Counted from the stretch's first letter, positions 52,985 through 62,047 are shown. The stretch: DNA of 64,000 nucleotides from Mycolicibacter sp. MU0083 (GCF_963378075.1 NZ_OY726394.1:4216001-4280000), one strand, 5' to 3'. Notes: generated from the sequence alone by a model not told the origin. A program made the numbers and translations.

Positions 52985-54175
52985 CTACATCCTCCTGTGG
53001 CGGATAAGAATGCGGTCATACGTCACGACGGGTCGGCCGTGAAAGTCGTAGTAGCAGAGGTCGGGGTGGCCTTCGCTGATCTGCCCCTTCTGACCTGATG
53101 CATAGTAGTCGTCGACGAACTTCTGTGACATTCCGTGCGGCGTCGTGTACCTGTTCGTGCCGATGATTTCGAACTGGTCGGGGTTGTACTTGTCGAGCCA
53201 GGTGATCGGTACGCCCATCACTCCGTCGTAGTCGGACGGGATAGCATCCGAAAATGGCACTTCTATTGCGTCGTAGTTGTCGTAGCGCACGTAGTCGGTT
53301 CCGCCGTCCAGCTTGTTTATCAGTTTCTTGTTGAATTTGAGGTTGTCGGCCATCGTCATGAGTTGCATTGGCTCGTGACGACGACCGTGCTCGATGTTCG
53401 TGAACCAGCATGAGTTGCCGAGCCTGGTATAGGCGTACTGTTCGTCGGAGGGATACCCCATCCGCTCTGCTTTGGCCTGGTCAGCCGGCTTCACCTTCGT
53501 TCCCTTAGGGACGCCAAACACCATGTCCGTGGTGTTTGCGGTCGCGCCCTTCCATACTCGGTTCCCCTTGATTAGAGGGAAGACCTGGGTGTAGGTGATG
53601 GCGTTTTGATTGCCGATGATTGAGAATTTCTTGTCGGCCTTGATCAGCCATGCCATGAACTCGCGGAATAGCGAGAACGGGGGATTCGTGATCACGATAT
53701 CCGCTTCGTCGCGTAGTGCGGTCACCTCAGCACTACGGAAGTCTCCGTCGCCTTCCAGGTACTCCCACTGCAAGTCGTCGATATTGATGACGCCGTCGTC
53801 GTTCAAGTCATGCGGCTCGAGGATGAACTTCTTGCCGTTAGTGCGGGTCTTCGCCGCGTCGAACTTCGGGTCGTCCAGCTCGAAGAGCGTGGGCTCATAT
53901 GAGAAGTTCGCCGGGTTACTGTCGGGGGCATAAGAGGTGGAGATGAGTTTCTTGAGACCGAAATCCATGAAGTGGAGGGCAAAGAACTTCGCAAAATTGC
54001 TCCACTCCGGGTCATCGCAGGGCAGCAAGATCACCTTCCCCCGGAACACGTCGGGGTCGAACTCAAGGTATGCATTCACCTCACGCTCGATGTCCGCCCA
54101 CTGCGTATAGAACTCGTCGTTCTTTGCCGCCTTAGCCGCCTTGAAGCTTGAGGTGCGATGCGCGGCCGTCGTCAT
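52985..54175 (-). CDS. Adenine-specific DNA methyltransferase, EcoRI-type family
   Basis: 396 residues from ATG 54175, preceded by AGGAGAGAGT. Family segments are AAKAAKNDEFYTQWADIE, LPCDDPEWSNFAKFFALHF, the catalytic N6-adenine motif NPPF in DIVITNPPFSLFREF (about residue 163) and GVPITWLDKYNPDQFEIIG near the C terminus. The family methylates adenine N6 in short sites. No EcoRI-like endonuclease is next to it; the adjacent nuclease is DUF262-HNH. The frame is open to 54286, but the extension is not family-like. Confidence 0.86.
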   Translation of the reverse strand: MTTAAHRTSSFKAAKAAKNDEFYTQWADIEREVNAYLEFDPDVFRGKVILLPCDDPEWSNFAKFFALHFMDFGLKKLISTSYAPDSNPANFSYEPTLFELDDPKFDAAKTRTNGKKFILEPHDLNDDGVINIDDLQWEYLEGDGDFRSAEVTALRDEADIVITNPPFSLFREFMAWLIKADKKFSIIGNQNAITYTQVFPLIKGNRVWKGATANTTDMVFGVPKGTKVKPADQAKAERMGYPSDEQYAYTRLGNSCWFTNIEHGRRHEPMQLMTMADNLKFNKKLINKLDGGTDYVRYDNYDAIEVPFSDAIPSDYDGVMGVPITWLDKYNPDQFEIIGTNRYTTPHGMSQKFVDDYYASGQKGQISEGHPDLCYYDFHGRPVVTYDRILIRHRRM

Positions 54176-54309
54176 ACTCTCTCCTGGGCAGGCTGGACTC
54201 CTCCGCTGGTAGCGGGGCGTATCTGTGGGATGAATCCTATCGACGGGGTCCGACCGCGTCCGATGCGCCGCGCTGCGGGTCGCCAATACCTCGCGAGGAT
54301 CCTCCGCAC

Positions 54310-55164
54310 TCAGACGTCCTGGTCTACCCGCCGCAGGATGTTCGCCAGCATAATCACCACATCCGCCGTGATACCCGCCTCCCGCCGAGTGGGTGTCGTG
54401 GAGTGCTTCACTCTGTGGGCGAGCTCGATCACCTTGTTGGCAACACCGCGGATCGCCTCGTTGTCCTTGCCTGCCAAGGATTCCTCGATGTATCGGCCGA
54501 GCCGCTGCTTTGTCTTGTCGGCCGGCGGCTCGACCTCGCCGTCGCGGAGGTGCACTGCGGGGTCGTAGATGATGCGGCTCAGGGCCTCCAGCACGCCGAC
54601 TGCGCGATTACCCACGTCCCGGTAGTCCTGCGTAGTGCTGGCGGTGCGGAAGCGCCGACGCAGCTCGGTCAGCTCCTCGTCAACCATCGGCCAGCCCGTC
54701 TGGCTGTGTGGCGACACCGCCTCTGCGTTGGCGGCCCGGAACTGGGCCTCCTCCTGGCGATCTAGCTCCGCTTGCACCGGGGCGAACAGATCGTTCAAGA
54801 GATCGCGGCGGGCTTGCCATGAGCCCGAGCAGCCGTTGCGCAGCCAGTGTGACTTAAACGTGTTGAAGTCCCGCCACGGGATGCTCAACGTGACGCCGAT
54901 ACGCGACAGGGTTGCGATAAGTGCCCGCTGTGCGAGGGCAATCTCCTTGTCGTCGAGGGCGTTGCCTCCGCCCGTCCCAAACGCGATCAATTCGTCCCAC
55001 ACGAGGTGGGTTAACGCCATCGCGGCGTCAAGGTCATCCGTGCCGAGCACCGGGCCAGCACGCAGCCCGTTGAGGAAGTCCTTCCGCAGGTTCGTGGTGA
55101 TGGTGGGTTCGCTGGACCAAGGACTATGAGTTTCGGTCTCTTCGAAGAAATCCTCCGGCCCCAT
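54310..55164 (-). CDS. Unknown protein, possible Abi/HEPN-type C-terminal domain
   Basis: 284 residues from ATG 55164 (MGPEDFFEETETHSPWS); extension of the frame to 55311 lies inside tniQ. Mostly helical and soluble. The C-terminal segment NKVIELAHRVKHSTTPTRREAGITADVV and the helix after it resemble the C-terminal domain of abortive-infection proteins, where a short basic/His loop precedes a long helix. This is a weak pattern match. It sits upstream of the methyltransferase with a 134-bp gap and is probably part of the same defence-like block. Confidence 0.5.
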   Translation of the reverse strand: MGPEDFFEETETHSPWSSEPTITTNLRKDFLNGLRAGPVLGTDDLDAAMALTHLVWDELIAFGTGGGNALDDKEIALAQRALIATLSRIGVTLSIPWRDFNTFKSHWLRNGCSGSWQARRDLLNDLFAPVQAELDRQEEAQFRAANAEAVSPHSQTGWPMVDEELTELRRRFRTASTTQDYRDVGNRAVGVLEALSRIIYDPAVHLRDGEVEPPADKTKQRLGRYIEESLAGKDNEAIRGVANKVIELAHRVKHSTTPTRREAGITADVVIMLANILRRVDQDV

Positions 55165-55192
55165 GGCGACCGACGCTACCTCCGGGATGTAG

Positions 55193-57874
55193 TCAGCTTC
55201 CGCTGCGGGCGCGGGCGGCAACCGGTCCCAGTGCCGCAGGAGCAGCATCCTGTGAGTCAGTTGCGCTACCACTCTGCTGATGATTGCGAACCGCTTGGAG
55301 CACGCGCGCACCCTCTTCGGTTAGTCGCATCGGGCGTTCATGCCAGGCGCGGACTAGCAATGTCACACCGAGTTCGCGTTCTATCTGGTTGATCTGGTTG
55401 TTCAGTGTGCAGGTGGCGACGCCGAGGTCGGCCGCGGCGATGCTGAGGTTCGCATAGTCACTCGCTGCCGCGAACCGTTGCAGCCGTTCCCATCCTCGGA
55501 TTCCCGTTAGCGCCGGCCTGATCAGCGCCGGCGCAGTGGCCGCGAACCTCTGGGCGGCGATCGCGGCACTCTGGCTTCGGGCTCCCCGCCCACGCATTGG
55601 AATCGCATGAATCTTGGCCCACCGCGCAACGTTGGCAGCACTCATGCCAATGTCGCGGCCGATATCCGAGAGCGCACGGCCGCGGACGACGTACTGGTCG
55701 TACAGCCAGTCGCGGCCGATGGGCGGCAGGCATCGCGCCCGAAGCACGATTTGGTAATCATGAGCAAGTCGGGACGCTATCTGGCGACTGACTCCAAATG
55801 CCCGCGCGATAGCCCCTAACGACATCCCCTCGTGTTCATAGAGCTCGATGAAACGGTCCCGCGGGACCGCTGCCTTGAGCCTCGCGTACGCCCGATTGTG
55901 GTTTGCAGCCAGGCGAACGCCGTCGGGCGGGGCCTGGCGGGGCGCGGGGGAAGTGGCGAGGAGATGGCGCACCACGTCGAGGCTTGTTCCCAATTCGGTC
56001 GCGGCGGTACCCAATTTCCTCTTGCCCGCGGCGGCGACTGCGCCGTGCAGGGCGTCAATGCTCAATACGCTCGGATCCGCACCTGGAAGATCCAGCCCAT
56101 CAAGGAAGCTTGTCGGCGGATGCCAGGTCAGTGGTTCGATTTCTATTCCGCAGCCGACCAGATACTCGCGGGCATTCGTGTCGAGCGCGGTTGCCAATTC
56201 TGGAGTCAGATACTGAGGGAAATCTGCGACTTGAGTCCGGAAACCTTCCTCGTCCACGGCCCATGGCGCAATGCTTGCGGGAAGTCCACTGATCCGTTCG
56301 AACATGTAACAGCGTGCGATTCTGGCGCGCGCCGGCCTTGCTCCCGGAGTAGCAGTGCTTCGACAGATGCGAGCCCAAGCGTCGTCCGGCAGTAGCGCTG
56401 CGTAATCCAGTCGCCGACGCCGCGCGTAGTCGATCGGGATGTCATGGTCGCGCACGTAGGACGCCATTCGCAGTAGAGCAGCGCGAATGTCGGTCCATTG
56501 CGGGTGTTTTTCGAGTAGCTGCAACACCCGCGATACCGCCGAACTGTTGACCCGACTGCCGATCAGTCGGGCTGCGGCGCTGAGATTCAGCTTGCTACCG
56601 ACAAGCAACAACGCAACCGACAACGCAGGGGCTAAGTAGCGCTGGTGGCAAGTGGGATGCGCTAAGCGTAGGGACCACTCCGCCCAAAGAACGCCCGGCA
56701 GTCGGCAAGTCGGCGCGCTTTCGCACTCTGGGACGGCGGGCATCGGCGCGCCGACACGGTAGCGAAGTTGATCGCTGACCTTGAGCATCGGCCCGAGGGC
56801 GGCAAGCTGCACTCCCGCCAGCACTGCTGAGGTACGTCGTCCCCAACCCAGTCTTGTTCCGGTCACGACAAATCCGCGGTCGCGGGATGAGGCGACGAGC
56901 CAGCGCAGTCGGTCACCTGCGGTCGCCACGTCGGGCGCTTCCAACACCTGCAACGCGACAACCACTCCTGCTGCCGTCATCGCAGACCATGCCGGTGCCG
57001 CGAGCGCTGGGCGCACAGTGGGCTGCGCGCGACGACGAGTTGGTAGCTGCGCGCGCGCACTGGCCTCTCGATGCGCTGCGGCCAAGTCTGCCGGCAGAAC
57101 GGTACTCAGTTCTCTTGGTGTCGCATAGGCCAACGCCCGCCCGGCGATAGCTCGAATATCAGCCAGCACAGCAAGCCGGGCCTGCGGCACCGCCTGATAG
57201 ACGCCGAAATCACCAGTCTCGGAGTCAATCACCGCGTTCACCAGTAACTGTGCTCGAACGACTGGGTGGTCGTCGGCGTCGAATTCGGTAGCGGGAACGG
57301 TCGTCAGGTCCGCGTGGCACCTGTCCGCGCCGCGTCCCACAGCCTCGCCGGAGGGCTGGCCGCAGTGTCCCGGTTGAGGAATTACGTCATTGATGTGCGT
57401 GCGGCGGCGCTGAGCAGTGCCGCATCGTGGACAGGCGTCGGCAAGCAAGCAGCGGTGTTTCGTGCAGGCGAACGTCCAGCCCAGCCGCCATGCCAATTGC
57501 CATCTTCCACCGGTCTGTGCCAAACACATTGGACAGAACCGTGATGAGTACCCCGCGCTCCACGGAAATGCTCGATTCAACGTCCCGGCGTCAGTATTGA
57601 TGCGCAACGCCGCGCCTGAGTACCGGGACAGCGTCATAAGGTCCAGCTGCTCTCGGCTGATGCCAGTTGCCTCGGTGATCCTTGCCCCTGCGGCAGCAGA
57701 GAGCTGGACTATCCAGGGGCCGCGACGCTCGCAGCGCGATGCGTCCAATCCGACGGCGGAAAGCAAGTCGCCAAACGCGGATTGAGTGCGGTGCGAGACC
57801 GCTTCAAGCCACGAGTCCAACGCTTCCCCGTGGATTGGGGCGAGGCGGACCGGGAGCGTTCGCACCGCGCTCAT
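55193..57874 (-). CDS. tniQ: TniQ/TnsD-like target-selection protein with C-terminal LysR-type HTH
   Basis: 893 residues, far longer than minimal TniQ (about 400). The N-terminal TniQ domain has the zinc-binding pattern CPMC...CTKH...CPRC (about 113-155) and WLEAVSHRTQ at the start. Several HTH-like segments follow: about 690 (LGAIARAFGVSRQIASRLAH), about 736 (LSDIGRDIGMSAANVARWAK) and a LysR-type winged HTH at about 800-865 (LGVATCTLNNQINQIERELG, RLTEEGARVL). TnsD proteins combine a TniQ domain with a C-terminal site-reading domain that picks the attachment gene, so this protein probably reads the dnaB 3' region. It overlaps tniB by ATGA. Confidence 0.85.
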   Translation of the reverse strand: MSAVRTLPVRLAPIHGEALDSWLEAVSHRTQSAFGDLLSAVGLDASRCERRGPWIVQLSAAAGARITEATGISREQLDLMTLSRYSGAALRINTDAGTLNRAFPWSAGYSSRFCPMCLAQTGGRWQLAWRLGWTFACTKHRCLLADACPRCGTAQRRRTHINDVIPQPGHCGQPSGEAVGRGADRCHADLTTVPATEFDADDHPVVRAQLLVNAVIDSETGDFGVYQAVPQARLAVLADIRAIAGRALAYATPRELSTVLPADLAAAHREASARAQLPTRRRAQPTVRPALAAPAWSAMTAAGVVVALQVLEAPDVATAGDRLRWLVASSRDRGFVVTGTRLGWGRRTSAVLAGVQLAALGPMLKVSDQLRYRVGAPMPAVPECESAPTCRLPGVLWAEWSLRLAHPTCHQRYLAPALSVALLLVGSKLNLSAAARLIGSRVNSSAVSRVLQLLEKHPQWTDIRAALLRMASYVRDHDIPIDYARRRRLDYAALLPDDAWARICRSTATPGARPARARIARCYMFERISGLPASIAPWAVDEEGFRTQVADFPQYLTPELATALDTNAREYLVGCGIEIEPLTWHPPTSFLDGLDLPGADPSVLSIDALHGAVAAAGKRKLGTAATELGTSLDVVRHLLATSPAPRQAPPDGVRLAANHNRAYARLKAAVPRDRFIELYEHEGMSLGAIARAFGVSRQIASRLAHDYQIVLRARCLPPIGRDWLYDQYVVRGRALSDIGRDIGMSAANVARWAKIHAIPMRGRGARSQSAAIAAQRFAATAPALIRPALTGIRGWERLQRFAAASDYANLSIAAADLGVATCTLNNQINQIERELGVTLLVRAWHERPMRLTEEGARVLQAVRNHQQSGSATDSQDAAPAALGPVAARARSGS

Positions 57875-58998
57875 CCGGCTTTGCCGATCCTGGTTGTCAG
57901 CCGTTGCGCGTTGAAGGCTGCCTCCAGTTCCTGCCGAGCCTTCTCCGAGGCGGCATCGTTTTTGACTTGATCCATCAATTCGCGCGACAGGTACTCAGCA
58001 CCGGTGCGGACCGCCCGCTGACAGCCGCGGTTGATCAGTGTCATCAAGGATCCGATGTGCCCGGTGCTGCGGGCGAACAGGTAGTCCGACAATTCGTCTG
58101 CCAGCATTCCGGGGCGTTTCTCGGCCAGGACGACACGCTGCTCGATCGCGAGCAGCATCTGGCGCCACTCCCGACGCCGGTCATCGGTGTCGATCTCGAA
58201 CAACCGCATGTCCAGTTTGGTGGTGCGCCGCCCCGTCTGGGCGATCACCGCGTCCTCGTATGAATGCCCCTCAGAGAACAGACCCCTCTTCGTCAGCCCG
58301 ACTCCGACGAACACCAGCGTGACCGGGAACTCGTTGGCGATGTACTTGAAGTGGTTGCTGATCTCCACGCCGACGGTGTTGCGCCATCGCAGGAAGTGCA
58401 GATCATCGACGATCAACAGCTTCGTTTCGCACGACAGCACGCAGTCCAGCGCGCGGTGGGCGAAATGGGCGGCATTGCCGCGAGTCGTACCTGGGTGGGC
58501 GAAGAACGCCAGCATCGCCCGGTTGAACTCGACCATGCCGGTGTTGCCGGTCAGGCCCACTCGGCACACCGGCCAGCGTTCGGCGCCCGCGTCGGTTACG
58601 GTGCCCTGCTCGTTCACCTCCCGGCGGTGGAATTTCTTGGCGAAGTCCAGCACCGAGGTGGTCTTGCCCAAACCCGGGAACGCCTCGATCGCGACGGCCC
58701 CCTTGGCTTTGTCCCCGTCTTGGGCATTGCTGTCGACGATGTCCCACAGGTCCTCATGCAGAGCAGCCAATTGCGGTGTTCTGATCGGGCCGAGGTTGGC
58801 GTGCCACTTGCGGCGTTGACGGTTGTAATCGTCGAATGCTTCCTCGCTCAGCGACCTGAGTTGGCCGCGGCTCAGGGGCTCCGGTGGTATGCGGGCAGCG
58901 GTGTTCACGAAGCGCTGCCACCCCTCCTTGCGCGCCAAGGTCAGGTTGTCCAGGCGGGCGTTGTTCTCGTGGGGCGCGAGATCGTACTTCGCCATCAC
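57871..58998 (-). CDS. tniB: TniB/TnsC-like AAA+ transposition regulator
   Basis: 375 residues. Walker A FPGLGKTTSVLDFA (about 105-118) and Walker B KLLIVDDLHFLRW (about 195-207) are intact. The N-terminal segment and C-terminal ARSTGHIGSLMTLINRG are typical of TniB. The family forms ATP-dependent filaments on DNA and passes the target from TniQ to the transposase. The gene overlaps tniA upstream and tniQ downstream by 4 bases each. Confidence 0.9.
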   Translation of the reverse strand: MMAKYDLAPHENNARLDNLTLARKEGWQRFVNTAARIPPEPLSRGQLRSLSEEAFDDYNRQRRKWHANLGPIRTPQLAALHEDLWDIVDSNAQDGDKAKGAVAIEAFPGLGKTTSVLDFAKKFHRREVNEQGTVTDAGAERWPVCRVGLTGNTGMVEFNRAMLAFFAHPGTTRGNAAHFAHRALDCVLSCETKLLIVDDLHFLRWRNTVGVEISNHFKYIANEFPVTLVFVGVGLTKRGLFSEGHSYEDAVIAQTGRRTTKLDMRLFEIDTDDRRREWRQMLLAIEQRVVLAEKRPGMLADELSDYLFARSTGHIGSLMTLINRGCQRAVRTGAEYLSRELMDQVKNDAASEKARQELEAAFNAQRLTTRIGKAG

Positions 58999-61133
58999 GC
59001 GTCCCTCAATGCGTCGGCGTAGAACTCGTCAGTCTCGATGAGGTCGTCCTCGGTGTCGTCGTCGCCCGTCTCGGGGTCCGGCTCATCAGCGATATGGTTT
59101 GCGTCCTCCGCGGGGGGAGGCTCGGCTGTGGCGAGCACGCGTGCGACTGAGGGCAGGGTGGTGACCGGGTCTTGGGGCTCGGCCTGGTCCAACATCGTTT
59201 CTTCGCGCGAAAGTCGCAACGCCATTCGGCGCTCCGCCGGTGTTGTGCCCAACCCGAGATTCCATCGCTCCAACAGGTCCGCGACCGCGATTCGGTCATC
59301 GGGATAGGTGTACTTCGATGCGGCGAGCTTGCGCGCGAACTGTAATGCGTCCTCGCTGAGCGGCATCTGCAACGACGGTGCGTGCTCCCACATCAACGTG
59401 TGCCACTCGCGGGTGTCCGGATCACGGAAATAGGCGCGGGTGACGTCATCCGGGTCGTAGTGGATTGGCCAGCGGCCCTTGACTTTCCCTGTGTACGGGC
59501 TGCTCATGTTGCGGTAGGGATCCAGACCTGTTCCGTTGTAGCGGCGGCCAAGGTCCACCCCGTAATGTTGGATCTTCCGAAACTCCACCTTCAAGAACTC
59601 ATAGGCTAAATCGGGATCACGCGGCACCTCGATATAGCCGGCGCGCGCGACCCCATGCTCGAACATCTGCGCCGGGGACATCTGGAAGCCGGGAACGCGC
59701 GGATCGATCAGACTGTGGTGTGGGCGGTGGTGATACACCACCGCAACCCACTCGCGGATGATTGCCTCCAGCTCGTCGAGGTAGAAGAAGGCCTCCGATT
59801 CCGGGTCCAAGCCACGGGAGTGCACGTCCGGGCCTTTGTAGCCTGGCAAGATCTGCAACAGGCCCTCTCGGATGGTGCGGAAGAAACGCTCTACCGGACC
59901 CTTGTCCCGGCCGGTCCGCAACCGTGCGGGCTGGATCGAGATTCCCATCCGCTGGCACACGCTCGTCAGATGATCTGAGACATAGATTTTGCCGTGGTCA
60001 ATCACAATGGTTTCCGGCACGATCGCCGGTCCCGCGGCACCCGGGCGTTCGACGGCGCCGACGTCGAGGAGCACTGATCTTGGCACACCGTGCTCGGGCC
60101 ACACCGCGTGCGGTGGCCAGTCCTTGCCGGCCGGTCGTGGCCGATACGCCTGGTACAGGACTGCGGCTGCGTCCACTGACTTCGTAGACACCGGCGTCAC
60201 GCGAATTCCGGTGATGCAACGGGTGTACCAGTCCATTCCGACCGTCAGCTCCGCCTGCACCCACCGCAAGGTGATCGGGTCTAGCGCGAACACATCCAAT
60301 CGAGTGGTATCCATCAGCAAGTACTCACCCGGGCGGGTCGGGCGCAGCTTCCCATACACACCGCTGGGACGGTCGGCGATGTCGCGGTTTCGTTTCGTGC
60401 TCAGCCGAAACGTCGGGTACCGGTTCTCTAGCTCAGCCAGGACACGGAATGCGGTCGCCCGAGACGGCAACGCCACCGCGTCTTCGCCGAATCGTGCGAC
60501 GACCCTGGCGTTGACACGTTTTATCACCGCCGTCTGCGATGGCCGCGACTGGTCCGTGTGCTCCACCATCACTTCGACCGCGATCTCGGCCCAGCGTGGA
60601 TCGACCTTGCTTCGCATGCCGACAACCTGTTTGGTGGGCCTCGGCACCAGTCCTACCTCACCATGCTTCCGATAGTCCGCGACCCACTGGCTGACCGTGC
60701 GTGAAGTGACGCCGGCCTCGGCAGCCTTCGCGGCGTACCGCTCCATCAAAGGGAGATGAGGATCGAACTCAGTTCGCGGTTCGTCGTGGGCCGCGAGTTC
60801 TGGGTGACCGGAGCGATAGCCAGTCAAGACCTCCCGAACGTGGGCGGCCCGCGTGCGCGCAGTGTCCAGCTCAAGGTCAGTGAGTTCTGCAAGGATGACT
60901 GCGGCCGCATCCGGTTGACCGTCAACGTCGATGCGGTCATCCACGATTCGAGCACGGCCACCATCGAGAAGCTCACGTAATGAGATACGCGACAATCGCT
61001 TTCCGGGGCCGACGCGCAATGTGAGGCTCACCCCGGTGTCGCCGGGGTGCAGCTCGACTACCTCGGCTGCATCGCCCTCGAAAACAACCCGCGTCCCAAC
61101 ACCGATCCGAACAGCCGAATCAGATCGTCTCAT
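58995..61133 (-). CDS. tniA: TniA/TnsB-like DDE transposase
   Basis: 712 residues of a Mu/TnsB-type transposase. The DDE residues are in LLMDTTRLDVF (about 275), VIDHGKIYVSD (about 379) and GPVERFFRTIREG (about 415). An N-terminal HTH (GVTSRTVSQWVADYRKHGEVG) and a C-terminal barrel region precede an acidic tail (ETGDDDTEDDLIETDEFYA), which may contact TniB. It would cut the 3' ends of the transposon and join them to target. The ATG overlaps the tnsA stop by one base (TGATG). Confidence 0.92.
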   Translation of the reverse strand: MRRSDSAVRIGVGTRVVFEGDAAEVVELHPGDTGVSLTLRVGPGKRLSRISLRELLDGGRARIVDDRIDVDGQPDAAAVILAELTDLELDTARTRAAHVREVLTGYRSGHPELAAHDEPRTEFDPHLPLMERYAAKAAEAGVTSRTVSQWVADYRKHGEVGLVPRPTKQVVGMRSKVDPRWAEIAVEVMVEHTDQSRPSQTAVIKRVNARVVARFGEDAVALPSRATAFRVLAELENRYPTFRLSTKRNRDIADRPSGVYGKLRPTRPGEYLLMDTTRLDVFALDPITLRWVQAELTVGMDWYTRCITGIRVTPVSTKSVDAAAVLYQAYRPRPAGKDWPPHAVWPEHGVPRSVLLDVGAVERPGAAGPAIVPETIVIDHGKIYVSDHLTSVCQRMGISIQPARLRTGRDKGPVERFFRTIREGLLQILPGYKGPDVHSRGLDPESEAFFYLDELEAIIREWVAVVYHHRPHHSLIDPRVPGFQMSPAQMFEHGVARAGYIEVPRDPDLAYEFLKVEFRKIQHYGVDLGRRYNGTGLDPYRNMSSPYTGKVKGRWPIHYDPDDVTRAYFRDPDTREWHTLMWEHAPSLQMPLSEDALQFARKLAASKYTYPDDRIAVADLLERWNLGLGTTPAERRMALRLSREETMLDQAEPQDPVTTLPSVARVLATAEPPPAEDANHIADEPDPETGDDDTEDDLIETDEFYADALRDA

Positions 61134-61867
61134 CAGTTCTCCTGGCTCAGTGTCGAACTCGATGTCAAGGGTTGACGCAGGTCAACGCGGAGTTCCTGCA
61201 ACCACAACAGGTGGAACAAGGCCGCTCTCCTCAAAGGTCGGGGCCATTCCGACGACAGGTCAAGCACGCTGTCGATTGAAAGGCCGTCGATTGAGCAATT
61301 CCGCAGCCCTGCCAGGAGCTCCCCCGTGAACCACGCCTCCCGACGAAAACCTGCAAGGAATCGAATGTTGGCCAACAGCACTGGCTCAGGCTCGGTCCAC
61401 ACTTCGTAGACCCACCCACGGTCTTCAATTGCCGATCGAGTCCAGGCGAAGGTGTCCACGACCTCCGGTTGCGACAGCCGCCGGCGCGGCTTGACGTCGA
61501 TAACTTTCGGCCCACTATCGGTGATCAGCAAGTAGTCGGGGATGTGCCTGGTCGTGCGGCCCCTGGAGTCGCAACTCAGCATGAACGGTTGCGCGCAGAT
61601 ACGTCGGACGGTCCGATCGAAATCGGCAAACAGCAACTGAGTCAGCTCCAACCGGGACTCGTAGATGATGTGCCGGCGCTCGGTTGCCGACCAATACGTG
61701 CCCGAGTAGTGCTTTTGGCCTGCGTACCAACGAAACTCACGCCACGGATGAGCGTCCACAAGGACATCCGGATCGGCGTCAACTAGTGGGGTTGAAGACT
61801 CTCCAGCATTCGGGGCGGTTCGAAACCGTACCGTGGTGGTCGCAGCGGTCGTAGCCGCCGTAACCAT
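61133..61867 (-). CDS. tnsA: TnsA-like endonuclease
   Basis: 244 residues. The PD-(D/E)xK-type residues appear as Glu in YESRLELTQLLF (about 73), Asp in RHIPDYLLI (about 111) and Lys in VIDVKPRRR (about 126), as in Tn7 TnsA. TnsA cuts the 5' strands so that transposition is cut-and-paste rather than replicative. Many TniABQ elements lack it, so its presence places the element near Tn7. The start lies 170 bases inside the right end, leaving room for transposase sites and a promoter. Confidence 0.85.
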   Translation of the reverse strand: MVTAATTAATTTVRFRTAPNAGESSTPLVDADPDVLVDAHPWREFRWYAGQKHYSGTYWSATERRHIIYESRLELTQLLFADFDRTVRRICAQPFMLSCDSRGRTTRHIPDYLLITDSGPKVIDVKPRRRLSQPEVVDTFAWTRSAIEDRGWVYEVWTEPEPVLLANIRFLAGFRREAWFTGELLAGLRNCSIDGLSIDSVLDLSSEWPRPLRRAALFHLLWLQELRVDLRQPLTSSSTLSQEN

Positions 61868-62037
61868 GTTCCGTCTGCTACCGCTCTGTCAGACGTGCGT
61901 CCAGAGTCATGCCCACAGCGTGGCACCTGTTCGCCTGGGTCCTCCGCAAGCACATCGGCGTGTCTCATCCAAACTTCAAACTTGAAAACCGTTTGAAGTC
62001 AGTCATGAGATTTTGAAGTCGCCCGTGAGAACCTACA
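61868..62037. repeat. Right end of unit E beside dnaB
   Basis: The terminal GTGAGAACCTACA (62025-62037) is the exact inverse of the left terminus at 46784-46796. Inside it, ACTTCAAA-type words repeat (TTTGAAGTC at 61992-62000 and TTTTGAAGTC at 62011-62020, plus two close variants around 61971-61986), the likely TnsB/TniA sites. TGTCTCA near 61961 matches words at the left end. The bases after the end read GCCGCCCCCG up to the dnaB stop. Confidence 0.8.
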
Positions 62038-62047
62038 GCCGCCCCCG

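Larger units (their letters stand above)
46784..62037. mobile_element. Tn7-like transposon, unit E (with transposition genes)
   Basis: The 15.3-kb unit runs from TGTAGGTTCTCAC at 46784 to its exact inverse GTGAGAACCTACA ending at 62037, 10 bases from the dnaB stop codon. The transposition operon tnsA-tniA-tniB-tniQ reads inward from the right end, as in Tn7. Subterminal repeats are present at both ends: TGTCTCAC words on the left, and ACTTCAAA words (around 61970-62020) on the right. The cargo is a Ser/Thr kinase and a defence-like gene set. There is no Cas gene or CRISPR array, so it is not a CRISPR-associated transposon. Confidence 0.85.

Noticed and set aside
46784..62037. Unit E considered as a CRISPR-associated transposon
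   Set aside because: No Cas12k, Cascade genes or repeat-spacer array is present; a long TniQ/TnsD-like protein with HTH domains fits protein-guided targeting.
22258..62037. Integrase-type genomic island with tRNA attachment site
   Set aside because: No tyrosine or serine integrase and no tRNA gene was found at either border; the ends are Tn7-like.
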